Shown one piece after another: positions 24,996 through 34,910 of a stretch of DNA of 64,000 nucleotides. Location: NCBI GenBank assembly GCA_965200825.1, contig OZ241385.1:248001-312000 (forward strand). The letters are read 5' to 3'. This DNA is from Bin80 sp026709335 (GTDB lineage Bacteria; Bacteroidota; Rhodothermia; Rhodothermales; Bin80). The translations under genes and the position numbers were made by a program. The notes under the pieces are model-generated. The model did no database searches and was not told the DNA's origin. It saw nothing but the letters and a program-made list of their open reading frames with translations. Each line of letters opens with the position of its first letter. Within the stretch, counting starts at the first letter, position 1.

Positions 24996-27734
24996 CTACT
25001 GATCAATAGAATCTTCTAGCCCCAATGTTTTTCCTTTTAGGATCGCAGGAATACCATCAGTCATCCATACCGGCGCTGGTGCATCCATCAGATAATGATC
25101 AAAAAACTGCTGCATGCGGATGGTAAAATCCTTCCTGTTTGGGTACTTGGAGAGACCATGTCCTTCCCCGTTATAGTTCAGCATCCAAACCGGTTTTTGT
25201 AAGCGGCGCAGAGCCACAAAGAATTCAATACCCTGATACCACGGTACGGCACCATCATCATCATTATGGAGCATGAGGACCGGTGTTTTAATCTTATCTG
25301 CTTGGAATAGAGGTGAGTTGTCGAGATAGCGAAGAGGAGTTTCCCAGAGCGATCCTCCGATTCGGCTTTGAGTACGCTCATACTGAAACATACGGCTTAA
25401 GCCGCTTGTCCATCGAATTCCACCATAGGCGCTGGTCATATTCACCACTGGCGCCCCCGCTTCTGCTGCTGCAAAAAGGTCGGATTCAGTGATCATATAG
25501 GCAATCTGGTAGCCTCCCCAGCTATGCCCCTGGACTCCAACCCGGTCCGCGTCTACAAAACCTTGATTGATGAGCATGGTCACGCCCGGCACCACCGCAT
25601 TCAGTGCACTCTCGCCGGGGTAACCCACTTTGTAGGGAATATCCGGTACGAAGACGATATACCCCCGGCTCACATAGAACGAGAAGCTGATCGAGGAACG
25701 GGCAGTTCTTGGGGCACGATACTGATGTAATCCATTGGACATCTTTTCATAGAAGTACACCATCATCGGGTATTTTTTTGATGCATCAAAATTCTCCGGC
25801 TTAAACAGCATTCCCGTCAGTGGAAGTCCGTCTAGAGAAATCCAGTGGACGAGTTCTGCGGTCCCCCAGTTATATTCAGATTGTTGCGGATTCAGATTGC
25901 TCACACGTTTCAAATCAGAGAAGTCCAGATGACTGGTCCATAAATCTCCGAATTCCGTAAAGCTTTCCCGGGTAAACAGGATCTGATCTGCCTCGTCTGC
26001 TTTTTCTATTCTTCCGAATCTATGATTCGTCATGATAAGTTCGTTAAGATCGTTATCTGAATCAAGATCTGCACTATAGAATCCGGATGCTTTTGTATCT
26101 AGGTTGAAAGTCGAGAGCAGGAGATCATTTGGGATAAAATCTTCATCAGGATCCAGATCAACATACCGGAATTGTAGGTTTTGTTCACGGCCGAGGCTGT
26201 TGGTAACATTGCGGGGAGATGACGGGGCATTAGGGTTCACAGCCCAGATATCATGGCGATCATAGAACAGAAACTCTTGATCCTCTGAACTCCAGCCTGC
26301 GCTACCGTATGAATCAGGCGCATAAGGCCAGTCATGAAGCTCATTGTACACTGGTATATCCAGCGAAGCTGAAAGATGGATGAGATCTCCACCATCAGTT
26401 GGCAGAGCCATCCAGGTTAATTGATCCCGATCCCACCAAGTGATATAGTGGCCATTCGGAGAGAGGGAAGGGCGGTACTGAACTTCTTGGAGCACCATAG
26501 TTCTCGATCCATCAAGTACGTTGACGATATACACGTCGTAAGCTCTGGGTGAATCCCAACTGATTTGTTGCCTGTAGGGAAGGTTTGACCATCCAAGGGC
26601 CACATCCAGGTCCCCTTCAGATCCGACCAGTATATTTGGCATATCTTCGTGTGAGAGTTGAATGATCTCACGCGTGTCCAAATGAAGAACTGCACGGTAG
26701 GAGCGTTCCTTTTCCCGTTCCAGATTGACCAGCTGCACGGGTTGTAAAACAGGATCTCGCCAGTTCCAGATATCCAGGACCGGCGATTCATCATCCCCCT
26801 CTTCTTCTGCTGTCGGTTTTGGCGCGATCCCAAAGTAGAGACGATCTCCATTTTTTGAAAATGATAGGCGGCCGTGGGGGCTGATCCACCAGCCTTCGGG
26901 GAGAGCACTGCTGGCAGAACTTGCAACTGTATTTATACTGTCCAGGCCCGCCCTCCAGTAATAAAGTGCATATTCTTCTGGATCAAGGTGATGGCCATTA
27001 TGGCTGGATAGAAATGCAAGTTGGGTCCCGTCTTCGTCAAGCTGGAGATGTACATATTTTCCACCACCAGAAAGAAGTGTATCTGCCGCATTGGACGCGA
27101 GATCGACGCGTACAATTCCCGTATCTAGCGAATCACTCCCCTCATAGGTATAGATCAGATGGGTGCCGTTTGCCGAGAGTAAATACTCTTGAACATTTGT
27201 AAAGCTGATCTGTGATGCAGTTGAAAGGTTCCGTACATGAAGAGGGTAACCCTCTCCGAGTGAATCCACATCTGTTTTTTCAGACATGTACGCGACTATG
27301 TTAGTAAAATCCTCAGGAATCTTAAACGACCGAATTTTCGGGAAATGTTGGAAAGTCCCTGCTTCCAAGTCCAGAATTCCGAGTGTATCTTTGGGCATCT
27401 CTTTTTCCTTAAGATCTGCTTTACGTGCAGCACGTAAAGTGTCCTCAGAGGGAGATATGAGAAAAATCACATACTGGGAATTCTCTGTAAACGTAGCAGA
27501 GTTTCCTCGTGGAACACTATGGATTGTTTCACCTGAAAGGCTATGGATCTTGAGTGTTCCGTCCCCTTTCTCAGGGCCATGTTCGTAGAAAATCCATTTC
27601 CCATTAGGAGCAATTTCACGGTCAGAGATGGAATTCCATATTTCGTAGACATCATGATCCAAAGGTTTCTTCTGAGCAAAGGTGCTCAGAGGGAAGAGCA
27701 CGAGTGTGAATATGAGTAAGCCGGTACGGTACAT
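24996..27734 (-). CDS. Secreted S9 (prolyl oligopeptidase) family peptidase
   Basis: This is a 912-residue exported serine peptidase. Residues 1-20 are a signal peptide (LLIFTLVLFPLSTFAQ). A long beta-propeller region (roughly 40-640) precedes an alpha/beta-hydrolase domain. The catalytic triad is visible as GHSWGGYQ (serine, about residue 737), HNDDDGAVPW (aspartate, about 825) and NGEGHGLSKYP (histidine, about 862). It likely cleaves short peptides in the periplasm or outside the cell. It follows pheA by 42 bp on the same strand. A short inverted repeat (24950-24975) beyond its stop may aid termination. Confidence 0.92.
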   Translation of the reverse strand: MYRTGLLIFTLVLFPLSTFAQKKPLDHDVYEIWNSISDREIAPNGKWIFYEHGPEKGDGTLKIHSLSGETIHSVPRGNSATFTENSQYVIFLISPSEDTLRAARKADLKEKEMPKDTLGILDLEAGTFQHFPKIRSFKIPEDFTNIVAYMSEKTDVDSLGEGYPLHVRNLSTASQISFTNVQEYLLSANGTHLIYTYEGSDSLDTGIVRVDLASNAADTLLSGGGKYVHLQLDEDGTQLAFLSSHNGHHLDPEEYALYYWRAGLDSINTVASSASSALPEGWWISPHGRLSFSKNGDRLYFGIAPKPTAEEEGDDESPVLDIWNWRDPVLQPVQLVNLEREKERSYRAVLHLDTREIIQLSHEDMPNILVGSEGDLDVALGWSNLPYRQQISWDSPRAYDVYIVNVLDGSRTMVLQEVQYRPSLSPNGHYITWWDRDQLTWMALPTDGGDLIHLSASLDIPVYNELHDWPYAPDSYGSAGWSSEDQEFLFYDRHDIWAVNPNAPSSPRNVTNSLGREQNLQFRYVDLDPDEDFIPNDLLLSTFNLDTKASGFYSADLDSDNDLNELIMTNHRFGRIEKADEADQILFTRESFTEFGDLWTSHLDFSDLKRVSNLNPQQSEYNWGTAELVHWISLDGLPLTGMLFKPENFDASKKYPMMVYFYEKMSNGLHQYRAPRTARSSISFSFYVSRGYIVFVPDIPYKVGYPGESALNAVVPGVTMLINQGFVDADRVGVQGHSWGGYQIAYMITESDLFAAAEAGAPVVNMTSAYGGIRWTSGLSRMFQYERTQSRIGGSLWETPLRYLDNSPLFQADKIKTPVLMLHNDDDGAVPWYQGIEFFVALRRLQKPVWMLNYNGEGHGLSKYPNRKDFTIRMQQFFDHYLMDAPAPVWMTDGIPAILKGKTLGLEDSIDQ

Positions 27735-27776
27735 TTGATCGGAGTAGATTATGTAAAGAGACGAATCCCGAGTTGA

Positions 27777-28634
27777 CTAGGTACTTTCACGGTCTCCGTC
27801 CCAAGTTTGTCCACGGGGATAGGATCCCAGCACACGCAAGTCAATACTGATCTCGCCGAGATGCTCGAGAGCTCGTTGGAGTAAAGGACTTTCGATATCT
27901 CCCTCCACATCCAGATAGAAGATATATGCGCCCGGGTGGCCGACAAGTGGTCGACTTTCTACCTTGTACAGATCCAGGTCGCGCAGAAAAAAAACTGCCA
28001 AACTCTTGAAAAGCGCCCCGGGTATATTTTGTTTGGGTGCAAAGACGATAGAGGTTTTCAAGGATTTTCCTTTAGAAGCCAGCCTGGGCGCATCTTCCGG
28101 TGCCAAAGCAAGAAATCGGGTATAGTTAAGGGTATGGCTTTGCAGATCTGACGCAAGAATTTCTAGGCCATACTCTTCAGCCGCTCTTGCAGATGCGATT
28201 GCAGCATCGGTGATGCCGTCTTCGGACGCAATCAATTTTGCAGCACCGGCCGTATCATAGGTCGGCACAGCCTTAATCCACTCAAGCTTTTCTTTTAGAA
28301 ACGTATGGCATTGTCCAAGAGCTTGGGGATGAGAAAGAACACGCTTGATGTCTCTGAAGCGAGCTCCCGGCTTCGTCATCAGGTAATGGCGAATACGGAG
28401 GTTTACTTCTCCTGTAATTTTGACCCGATGTTCTCTTAGGAGATCATAGTTGATGTGTACACTGCCAAACAGAGAATTCTCAATTGGAATGATTCCGCGG
28501 GCTGCACGACGATTCTGAACAACTCTGAATACATCCTCCATCTCAGGTACGGGCACAGCATCGCAACCGGGATACAGTCGACCTGCAGCCTCTTCACTGA
28601 ATGCACCAATTTCTCCCTGAAAAGCAATTTTCAC
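27777..28634 (-). CDS. pheA: Prephenate dehydratase
   Basis: This monofunctional enzyme (285 residues) converts prephenate to phenylpyruvate for phenylalanine synthesis. The catalytic domain spans about residues 1-180, with IPIENSLFGSVHINYD and the threonine motif LNYTRFLAL. A C-terminal ACT domain (about 195-270, including ESRPLVGHPGAYIFYLD) should bind phenylalanine for feedback inhibition. There is no chorismate mutase domain. It starts 2 bp after argS. Confidence 0.95.
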   Translation of the reverse strand: MKIAFQGEIGAFSEEAAGRLYPGCDAVPVPEMEDVFRVVQNRRAARGIIPIENSLFGSVHINYDLLREHRVKITGEVNLRIRHYLMTKPGARFRDIKRVLSHPQALGQCHTFLKEKLEWIKAVPTYDTAGAAKLIASEDGITDAAIASARAAEEYGLEILASDLQSHTLNYTRFLALAPEDAPRLASKGKSLKTSIVFAPKQNIPGALFKSLAVFFLRDLDLYKVESRPLVGHPGAYIFYLDVEGDIESPLLQRALEHLGEISIDLRVLGSYPRGQTWDGDREST

Positions 28635-28636
28635 GG

Positions 28637-30382
28637 CTACATGCGCTCAGGGGCGCTGATCCCTAGAATTGAAAGTCCATTACGCAAGGTGATTCCGGTA
28701 GCTTGCGCCAATGCAAGGCGTGCTGTGGCAATCTGCTCTTCTTCCCCAATAATACGGCACGCGTGATAAAATCTGGTAAAAACCTCGGCTATCCCACGAA
28801 GATAGGTTGCAAGCCGATGTGGCTCGCAGGCTTCTGCACAGCTCGTAATCGCTTGTGGGAAATGGATAATTTCTTTGATCAGAGCGATTTCGGCTTCATG
28901 GATAAGGAGGTTGAGGTTGGAAGGGCTCGGATCCGGTGTGAGATGTAGTTCAGAGGCTTTGGTGAGAATAGAGCTAATGCGTGCATGGGCATACTGGAGA
29001 TAGAACACAGGATTTTTATCACTGGCTTCTCTGGCCAGATCTAGATCAAATTCAAGGTGTTTCTGTGCAGACCGCATGACAAAAAAATACCTTGTAACAT
29101 CGGGAGTAACCTCATCCATCAATTCATCCAGCGTAACAAAATTAGCCTTGCGGGTACTCATCTTCACCTCTTCTCCCGCACGAGTAAGCGTTACAAACTG
29201 ATAGATTACAACCTTGATCCGATCCGAGTCAAATCCGAGCACATCCAGACCTCGCAGGATATCTGGGTATGTTCCGATATGGTCGGCGCCAAATATATTG
29301 ATAATGACGTCGTAGCCACGATTCATCTTGTCAATATGGTAGGCAATGTCAGGCAGACGATAGGTCGGTTCACCAGTTCGTTTTACCAGCACGGTGTCGG
29401 TTTCTTTTCCAAGTTTTGATGTCTTGAACCACGTCGCCCCATCCTGCTCATAAATCATCTTTCGCCCTCGGAGCGCATTCAGCGTACGAGTGACTGCACC
29501 TGAATCATATAGACTCTTTTCATTGAAATAATGCTCCATGGTAATCCCGAGGCGCTCGAGTGTAGAGCGAATTCCTGAGAAGATGGCTAGTTTCGCTGCT
29601 TGCTCAAAGATGTTGTTGTCTGGGGCATCGAGTAGGTCTATACCATGTTCTCTTACCAGTTCTCGGGCAATCGTAATGATATATTCTCCTAAATATCCAT
29701 CTTCGGGAAACGAGTCAGCTACAATGATAGAGGTGTTATCTTTACCCTCCAAAGTTTTCGTTTGAAAGCATTCTCGATGTTGGACGGCACGGGGTAGAGA
29801 GGCAAAGGGTTGAGTTTCTTCGGCAACAATTTCCTCATATCGGCTTCGTACTGATGCCCCCAGTACACGCATTTGCCGTCCAGCATCATTGAAATAGTAC
29901 TCACGCGTGACATCGTACCCGATCCATTCCAGCAGACTTGCCTGGGTATCTCCGAGAACGGCATTGCGGCCATGTCCGACTGTTAAAGGTCCAGTAGGGT
30001 TTGCACTGACAAATTCAACTAGTGCCCGTTTCCCCTGCCCGTGGTCTGAACGGCCGAATTGAAGGCCTTGATTGAGGCAGGATTCCAGTTCGTGATAGAG
30101 GTAACTGTTGGCAAACCTGAAGTTAATAAAGCCGCCCCCCGCAATTGAGACGGAGTCCACATAGAAGGGGTCATGATGCTTGGACATGAATACATCTTTG
30201 ATCTCTTCTGCAATCATACGTGGGGGGCGCCTTAAATGCCGAGCCAATTTCATCGCGCAGTTTGTCGCAAGGTCGCCGTGGTCCGGGTTTGCGGGTGCAG
30301 ACAGTTCCGGGACAAAGTCCTTGGGTACCGACGGAATAGACATAAGAGTGCGCTTAAGAGCGGTAGCAAGATAGTCCTTCAT
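28637..30382 (-). CDS. argS: Arginyl-tRNA synthetase
   Basis: ArgS charges tRNA-Arg. The 581-residue class I synthetase has the ArgRS N-terminal additional domain, the HIGH-type motif in ANPTGPLTVGHGRNAVLGD, the KMSKS-like EVKMSTRKANFVTLDEL, and the C-terminal DALR anticodon-binding domain. The length is normal. It sits head to tail between the flavin amine oxidase and pheA with gaps of 1-2 bp, so the three are probably co-transcribed. Confidence 0.97.
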   Translation of the reverse strand: MKDYLATALKRTLMSIPSVPKDFVPELSAPANPDHGDLATNCAMKLARHLRRPPRMIAEEIKDVFMSKHHDPFYVDSVSIAGGGFINFRFANSYLYHELESCLNQGLQFGRSDHGQGKRALVEFVSANPTGPLTVGHGRNAVLGDTQASLLEWIGYDVTREYYFNDAGRQMRVLGASVRSRYEEIVAEETQPFASLPRAVQHRECFQTKTLEGKDNTSIIVADSFPEDGYLGEYIITIARELVREHGIDLLDAPDNNIFEQAAKLAIFSGIRSTLERLGITMEHYFNEKSLYDSGAVTRTLNALRGRKMIYEQDGATWFKTSKLGKETDTVLVKRTGEPTYRLPDIAYHIDKMNRGYDVIINIFGADHIGTYPDILRGLDVLGFDSDRIKVVIYQFVTLTRAGEEVKMSTRKANFVTLDELMDEVTPDVTRYFFVMRSAQKHLEFDLDLAREASDKNPVFYLQYAHARISSILTKASELHLTPDPSPSNLNLLIHEAEIALIKEIIHFPQAITSCAEACEPHRLATYLRGIAEVFTRFYHACRIIGEEEQIATARLALAQATGITLRNGLSILGISAPERM

Positions 30383-30383
30383 A

Positions 30384-31598
30384 CTACGCGTTTAGAGTCC
30401 ATCTCCATTTGAATGGTGATAGATCTACTGGAGGGGATTTTTTCAAGGCCAAAGCCGCCAAAGATTCGCCAACAGCGGAGCTTACCTTGAATCCATGGCC
30501 GGAGCAGGCGCTACCGACAATAAAATGAGGGTCATCACCATGAAGTCGATCAATGAGGTAATCTTTATCAGGTGTATTGGAATACATGCAAACCCTGGTG
30601 TTCAGGCATTTTCCTGCTGCTTCTGGCAGGATCGTTTTCAAAATACTGCGGACACGAATCTCATCTTCCGGATGAGTAGTTCGATCCAGATCATCTGGAT
30701 GTAATATAGGTTTACCGGGGTGGTGTAATCCTATTTTAAATCCGTACCCCAGATCTGAACATCCATAGCAGTTATTGCTTCCATCCGCTTCCTCCATAAT
30801 AAATGGTGGGCAATTGCGGGGGGTACAATGCGGGCCGGTGGGTAAAAACCATGAATTCGTCACGCGATTAATCTCGACGGGTACGGGTGCAAAGTCCCGT
30901 ATCCAGGATCCGGCAGTCAAGATCACTTGTGATGCTGTAAACATGTCCTGTTCGGTCTTAACGACGACATGATTTTTTTCTCTGGTACAGGATAATACAG
31001 GAGTTCCAAATTGGCATTTAGCGCCATGTGCAACCGCTCTTTGTAAATGTGTGCGGACACACAGTTCTGGTTGAATATATCCAGCTTCCTGATCAAGCAG
31101 TGCCACTTGATCAGATCGCAGGCGGTAAGCGGGATAGCGCTGGCGCACTTCGTCCGGTGAAAGCACGAGATGGCGAATTTTTCCAATTTCTGCGGTGTTG
31201 CGTGCGGTGCGAATAGACGTGCTTTCCGGCTGGCTGATTGTGAGACATCCAACGAGATGCATAAGCTTGTTGGAAGATTTTTCTTCAAGCTCGTTCCATA
31301 GGGTGTAGGACCTATTCAGTAAGGGCAGATACTTCGCTCCTTCAAGGTAAGCTTTTCGAATCAACCGGCTTTCGCTATGTGTGGAGCCATATATATGGGG
31401 AGGTATAAAGCGGTCTATACCCAGTACGGTAGCTCCCATGCGAGCGGTGTGGTAGAGCGCAGCACTGCCAGCTGCTCCCAATCCAACGATGATGACGTCA
31501 AACGTAGATTTAGGCAATGAACTATGCGATTGAACTGGCTGTTGGGAACTCCCTAGGCTCGAGTTTAGGAAGTGAAAATAGGTGAATACAGGACACAC
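30384..31598 (-). CDS. FAD-dependent amine oxidase, SolA/monomeric sarcosine oxidase type
   Basis: This is a 404-residue flavoprotein of the DAO superfamily that oxidises N-methyl amino acids. The FAD motif is DVIIVGLGAAGSAALYHTAR (about residues 34-53). Region DRFIPPHIYGSTHSESRLIRKAY matches the sarcosine oxidase/N-methyltryptophan oxidase signature, and the covalent-flavin cysteine site is probably GSACSGHGFK near the end. The frame opens at GTG 31598; the first 30 residues look non-conserved, and a TTG at 31514 is an alternative start. The substrate is not determined. Confidence 0.85.
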   Translation of the reverse strand: MCPVFTYFHFLNSSLGSSQQPVQSHSSLPKSTFDVIIVGLGAAGSAALYHTARMGATVLGIDRFIPPHIYGSTHSESRLIRKAYLEGAKYLPLLNRSYTLWNELEEKSSNKLMHLVGCLTISQPESTSIRTARNTAEIGKIRHLVLSPDEVRQRYPAYRLRSDQVALLDQEAGYIQPELCVRTHLQRAVAHGAKCQFGTPVLSCTREKNHVVVKTEQDMFTASQVILTAGSWIRDFAPVPVEINRVTNSWFLPTGPHCTPRNCPPFIMEEADGSNNCYGCSDLGYGFKIGLHHPGKPILHPDDLDRTTHPEDEIRVRSILKTILPEAAGKCLNTRVCMYSNTPDKDYLIDRLHGDDPHFIVGSACSGHGFKVSSAVGESLAALALKKSPPVDLSPFKWRWTLNA

Positions 31599-31643
31599 CG
31601 AGCGCGTACTCTTCGCTGCTTTTTTAGTTCACGGAAAAGAGGC

Positions 31644-32897
31644 TCAGTAGAGTACAAAATCAGCGCGTCTCATGTAGGCGCCCAGAGCGAGACTCAGGAG
31701 TACAGTATTGGTCAGTAAAGCAGATCCACCGTAGGAAAGAAAGGGGAGGGGAATCCCAATCACAGGTAATAGCCCCAGCACCATCCCCAGATTCACACAC
31801 ACATGAATCAAAAATATTCCAGCAGCACCCGCCGCTAAGAGGCTTCCGAACGGGTGATCAATTCTTTTCGCAAGCCAAGTCAAACGAAGCATCAGTATGG
31901 TAAAGAGTAGCAGGATGAGCCCCCCGCCAACAAATCCCCATTCTTCACCAATCACGGAGAAGACAAAGTCAGTTGACTGTTCAGGGATATAGCGGCCTTG
32001 CGTTTGGCTCCCCTGTAAGAATCCCTGTCCCAGCCACCCTCCTGATCCAAGTGCTGCTTTGGACTGCACGAGGTGAAATCCTACTCCGGCCCGGTATTCA
32101 TCCGCTTCGGGGTTAGAAAAAGAAACGATGCGAGCGACATGATGTGGTTGCAGCACGGATTGCAGAGCAAAGGAGGCAGTACCGACGGTTATTGCACCAA
32201 CTAGTGCCGCCGCGGTCGCCCATTTGAGTTCGCGGGTTGCGAACCAGGCGGTCAGTCCGGCTACAGCGGTAAACCCCAGAGCCAGCTGCCAACTGAGTAT
32301 CGCAATATAACCGATAACAGGGAAAATGATAATAAGCCCCACGATTCGAAGAGGAACCCCGCTACACAGCCATAGAATCGGTATGAATCCTGCAAAAACG
32401 AGAGCAGTTCCGAGATCATTCTGGAGTATGATCAACAGGGCTGGAAGGCCGAGGATCCCAGAGACGATCAATGCCGAATTGGAGGTGTTATTGGCTTTCA
32501 TGCGGGAAGTCAATACGAAAGCAGACATGAGTAAGCTCCCGACTTTTGCCAATTCGGAAGATTGAAAGCCAAAGGGTCCAAGATACACCCATGAACGTGC
32601 TCCACCGACTTCGCGCCCAGCGATAAGAGCAATAATCAATAACCCAATGGTCGCAAGATAAGCCAGTGGTGCCAGTCGAATGAACCAGTGCATGGGAATC
32701 ATCAGGATAACGACTAGTGCACAGGCAGAAATTCCCAACCACATCAACTGCCGTTGAAAACTGTTTTGAACTGTATTCAGCAGAAACTCTTGCGCTTCTC
32801 CATGAGTGGAGCTGTAAATAGCCACAAGGCCACAGACACAGAGAGAGAGCCAGATCAATAGGGTTGGGAAATCAAGATTTCTGTACCAGCTTCGCAT
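31644..32897 (-). CDS. rodA: RodA peptidoglycan glycosyltransferase (SEDS)
   Basis: RodA polymerises lipid II during cell elongation together with PBP2. The 417-residue protein has about ten membrane helices. The SEDS signature is visible in the region YIPEQSTDFVFSVIGEEWGFVG and near the C-terminus (GIPLPFLSYGGSALLTN). It starts 3 bp after mrdA, its functional partner. No mreBCD genes are in the window. Confidence 0.95.
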   Translation of the reverse strand: MRSWYRNLDFPTLLIWLSLCVCGLVAIYSSTHGEAQEFLLNTVQNSFQRQLMWLGISACALVVILMIPMHWFIRLAPLAYLATIGLLIIALIAGREVGGARSWVYLGPFGFQSSELAKVGSLLMSAFVLTSRMKANNTSNSALIVSGILGLPALLIILQNDLGTALVFAGFIPILWLCSGVPLRIVGLIIIFPVIGYIAILSWQLALGFTAVAGLTAWFATRELKWATAAALVGAITVGTASFALQSVLQPHHVARIVSFSNPEADEYRAGVGFHLVQSKAALGSGGWLGQGFLQGSQTQGRYIPEQSTDFVFSVIGEEWGFVGGGLILLLFTILMLRLTWLAKRIDHPFGSLLAAGAAGIFLIHVCVNLGMVLGLLPVIGIPLPFLSYGGSALLTNTVLLSLALGAYMRRADFVLY

Positions 32898-32900
32898 GAA

Positions 32901-34745
32901 CTACTGGTCTGTCAAGGCGAGCGTTTGGCTTTTTGTAGACAATGCACGATCCATCCGAACAGATGTTCGCCAGGAAGGGGGGATTTCTCCCTTGAGAAAT
33001 TTTTCAGCAAGCAAACTGGCAATAGGGGCGGCGCATTGACTCCCGTCCCCTGTATTTTCACACTGGACGGCAATTGCGATTTTGGGAGAGTCAAATGGTG
33101 CAAACATAATGAAGACCGAATGATCTTCGAAATTACCAGGGGCCTGAGCTGTCCCCGTCTTTCCAGCACTTGGAATATCAGGAATTTGTGCCATAACTCC
33201 GGTACCTTCTTCCATCACAAGTCTCATTCCCTTGCGTACAAGGTTCATATAGGTGCTGTCAATCTCCAGTTTTACAGGCTCTGGCAAGTCAGGGATAACG
33301 ATCTGTTCATTGGTTTCAGGGTTGACGAGATATTTTACCAGATGAGGCGGGTGGAGAACACCACCATTGGCGAGTGCGGATGCATATCGCGCCAGTTGAA
33401 GAGGGGTAACTCCCATATCTCCTTGCCCAACTCCAAGATTCATCTTTGCTGCTTCCACTTCATAGGAGCGAATCCTTCCAAAATATGCAGAATCAGGAAT
33501 CAATCCGGGTGTTTGTTCTCCGATATCGATCGGAGCTTCAATCCCAAAGCCAAACAGGTTTGCGTATTTCTTGAAGGATGATATATCCATTCGTCGAGCC
33601 AATTCAAAGAAAAATGTGTTACAGGAAGATTGAATAGCTTCTACAACATTCATTTCGCCGTGACTGGCAAGGCATCGAAAAAATCGTCCCCGGCCAATAG
33701 GATGATATCCCGGACAGAAAATGGTGGTATTGCCCCCTTCTTTTCCTAGAAGTCCTTCGGATAGCCCTAAGAGTGCCATAAATGGTTTCCAAGTTGATCC
33801 AGGAGGCATCAGATTCATTGTAGCCCGGTTGTAAAGAGGCTGTTCACTGTGACTGATCAGAGATTGCCAATTTTCGTCCTCAATTGCCCCATTAAAAATT
33901 TCAAGCGGATAGTCGGGTTTACTGACCAGTGCGATGATCTCACCATTGTTCGGATCAAGAGCGACAACGGCCCCCCGTTTATTGACGAAAAGAGACTCAG
34001 CGAATTCCTGAATTTGAGAATCCAGAGACAGGTGAATATCATAGTATTCCCGAGGCTTCTGATCTGCTTGACCCTGTGCATAAGCCATTACTTCCAGGCC
34101 GTACACGTTCACCCATTTACGCGCCATTCCCGGAACTCCTCGCAGCCAGGGCTCATATCCTCGCTCAATCCCTGTGCGCCCCAAAATATCTCCCTGTCGA
34201 TAGAGCGCAGAATCAGATTCCGAGCTGATCTCGTTTAATTCTTGTTTGTTGATTTCGCCCACATATCCCAGGGCATGTGAACTTCGTGCATTTGTAGGGT
34301 AATGTCTTTGTTGTTTGATCTCCGTTCCAACCCCGGGCAGCAAGTGGGAATCCTCAATGATTCGGCTGTACTGTTCAAATGAGACATTTGAAAAAGAAGA
34401 GCTTGGTCGATACGGGTTATATTTCCGTGCTTCCTCCAAGCTCTGATTGATTATTGAATCCGCTACCCCTAAATGTTTTGCGAGCAGAGGAATTCGTTCC
34501 TCGTTGAAAAACTTCGGTGTGAGTGTAATCGTATATTCCGGCACATTGTGGACCAATAGAACACCGTTTCGGTCATAAATTGAGCCTCGCGCGGGCAATA
34601 CGCGTATATTACGTAGTGCGTTGCCGTGAGCGATTTCTGAATGATCTTTCTGTTCAACGACCTGTAGGCGAAAAAGCTGGAGGCCCAAGATCGAAATGAC
34701 ACAGGTTACAGCACAGTTGAGAAGGATATATCTAGTTTTATTCAC
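32901..34745 (-). CDS. mrdA: Penicillin-binding protein 2 (elongasome transpeptidase)
   Basis: This is a 614-residue class B PBP that crosslinks peptidoglycan in the rod complex. An N-terminal membrane anchor (about residues 8-27) is followed by the dimerisation domain (LPARGSIYDRNGVLL), then the transpeptidase domain with the active-site motif STWK (about 318), SCN (about 373) and KTGT (about 528). It precedes rodA on the same strand. The 165-bp gap to the divergent gene at 34911 should carry its promoter. Confidence 0.96.
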   Translation of the reverse strand: MNKTRYILLNCAVTCVISILGLQLFRLQVVEQKDHSEIAHGNALRNIRVLPARGSIYDRNGVLLVHNVPEYTITLTPKFFNEERIPLLAKHLGVADSIINQSLEEARKYNPYRPSSSFSNVSFEQYSRIIEDSHLLPGVGTEIKQQRHYPTNARSSHALGYVGEINKQELNEISSESDSALYRQGDILGRTGIERGYEPWLRGVPGMARKWVNVYGLEVMAYAQGQADQKPREYYDIHLSLDSQIQEFAESLFVNKRGAVVALDPNNGEIIALVSKPDYPLEIFNGAIEDENWQSLISHSEQPLYNRATMNLMPPGSTWKPFMALLGLSEGLLGKEGGNTTIFCPGYHPIGRGRFFRCLASHGEMNVVEAIQSSCNTFFFELARRMDISSFKKYANLFGFGIEAPIDIGEQTPGLIPDSAYFGRIRSYEVEAAKMNLGVGQGDMGVTPLQLARYASALANGGVLHPPHLVKYLVNPETNEQIVIPDLPEPVKLEIDSTYMNLVRKGMRLVMEEGTGVMAQIPDIPSAGKTGTAQAPGNFEDHSVFIMFAPFDSPKIAIAVQCENTGDGSQCAAPIASLLAEKFLKGEIPPSWRTSVRMDRALSTKSQTLALTDQ

Positions 34746-34910
34746 CGGAGAAATGTTATAAATGACGAAAACTGTGAAGAAGCAGACACTGAGTTCGGTA
34801 GGGAACCGTATGCCTTTCTACGCCTATTATACCTTGGGAGTCCCAAGTGGATACGGTTACTCACGTATATAATTCCCTAAATTAATTAAAATGATCATGC
34901 GATCGACCCC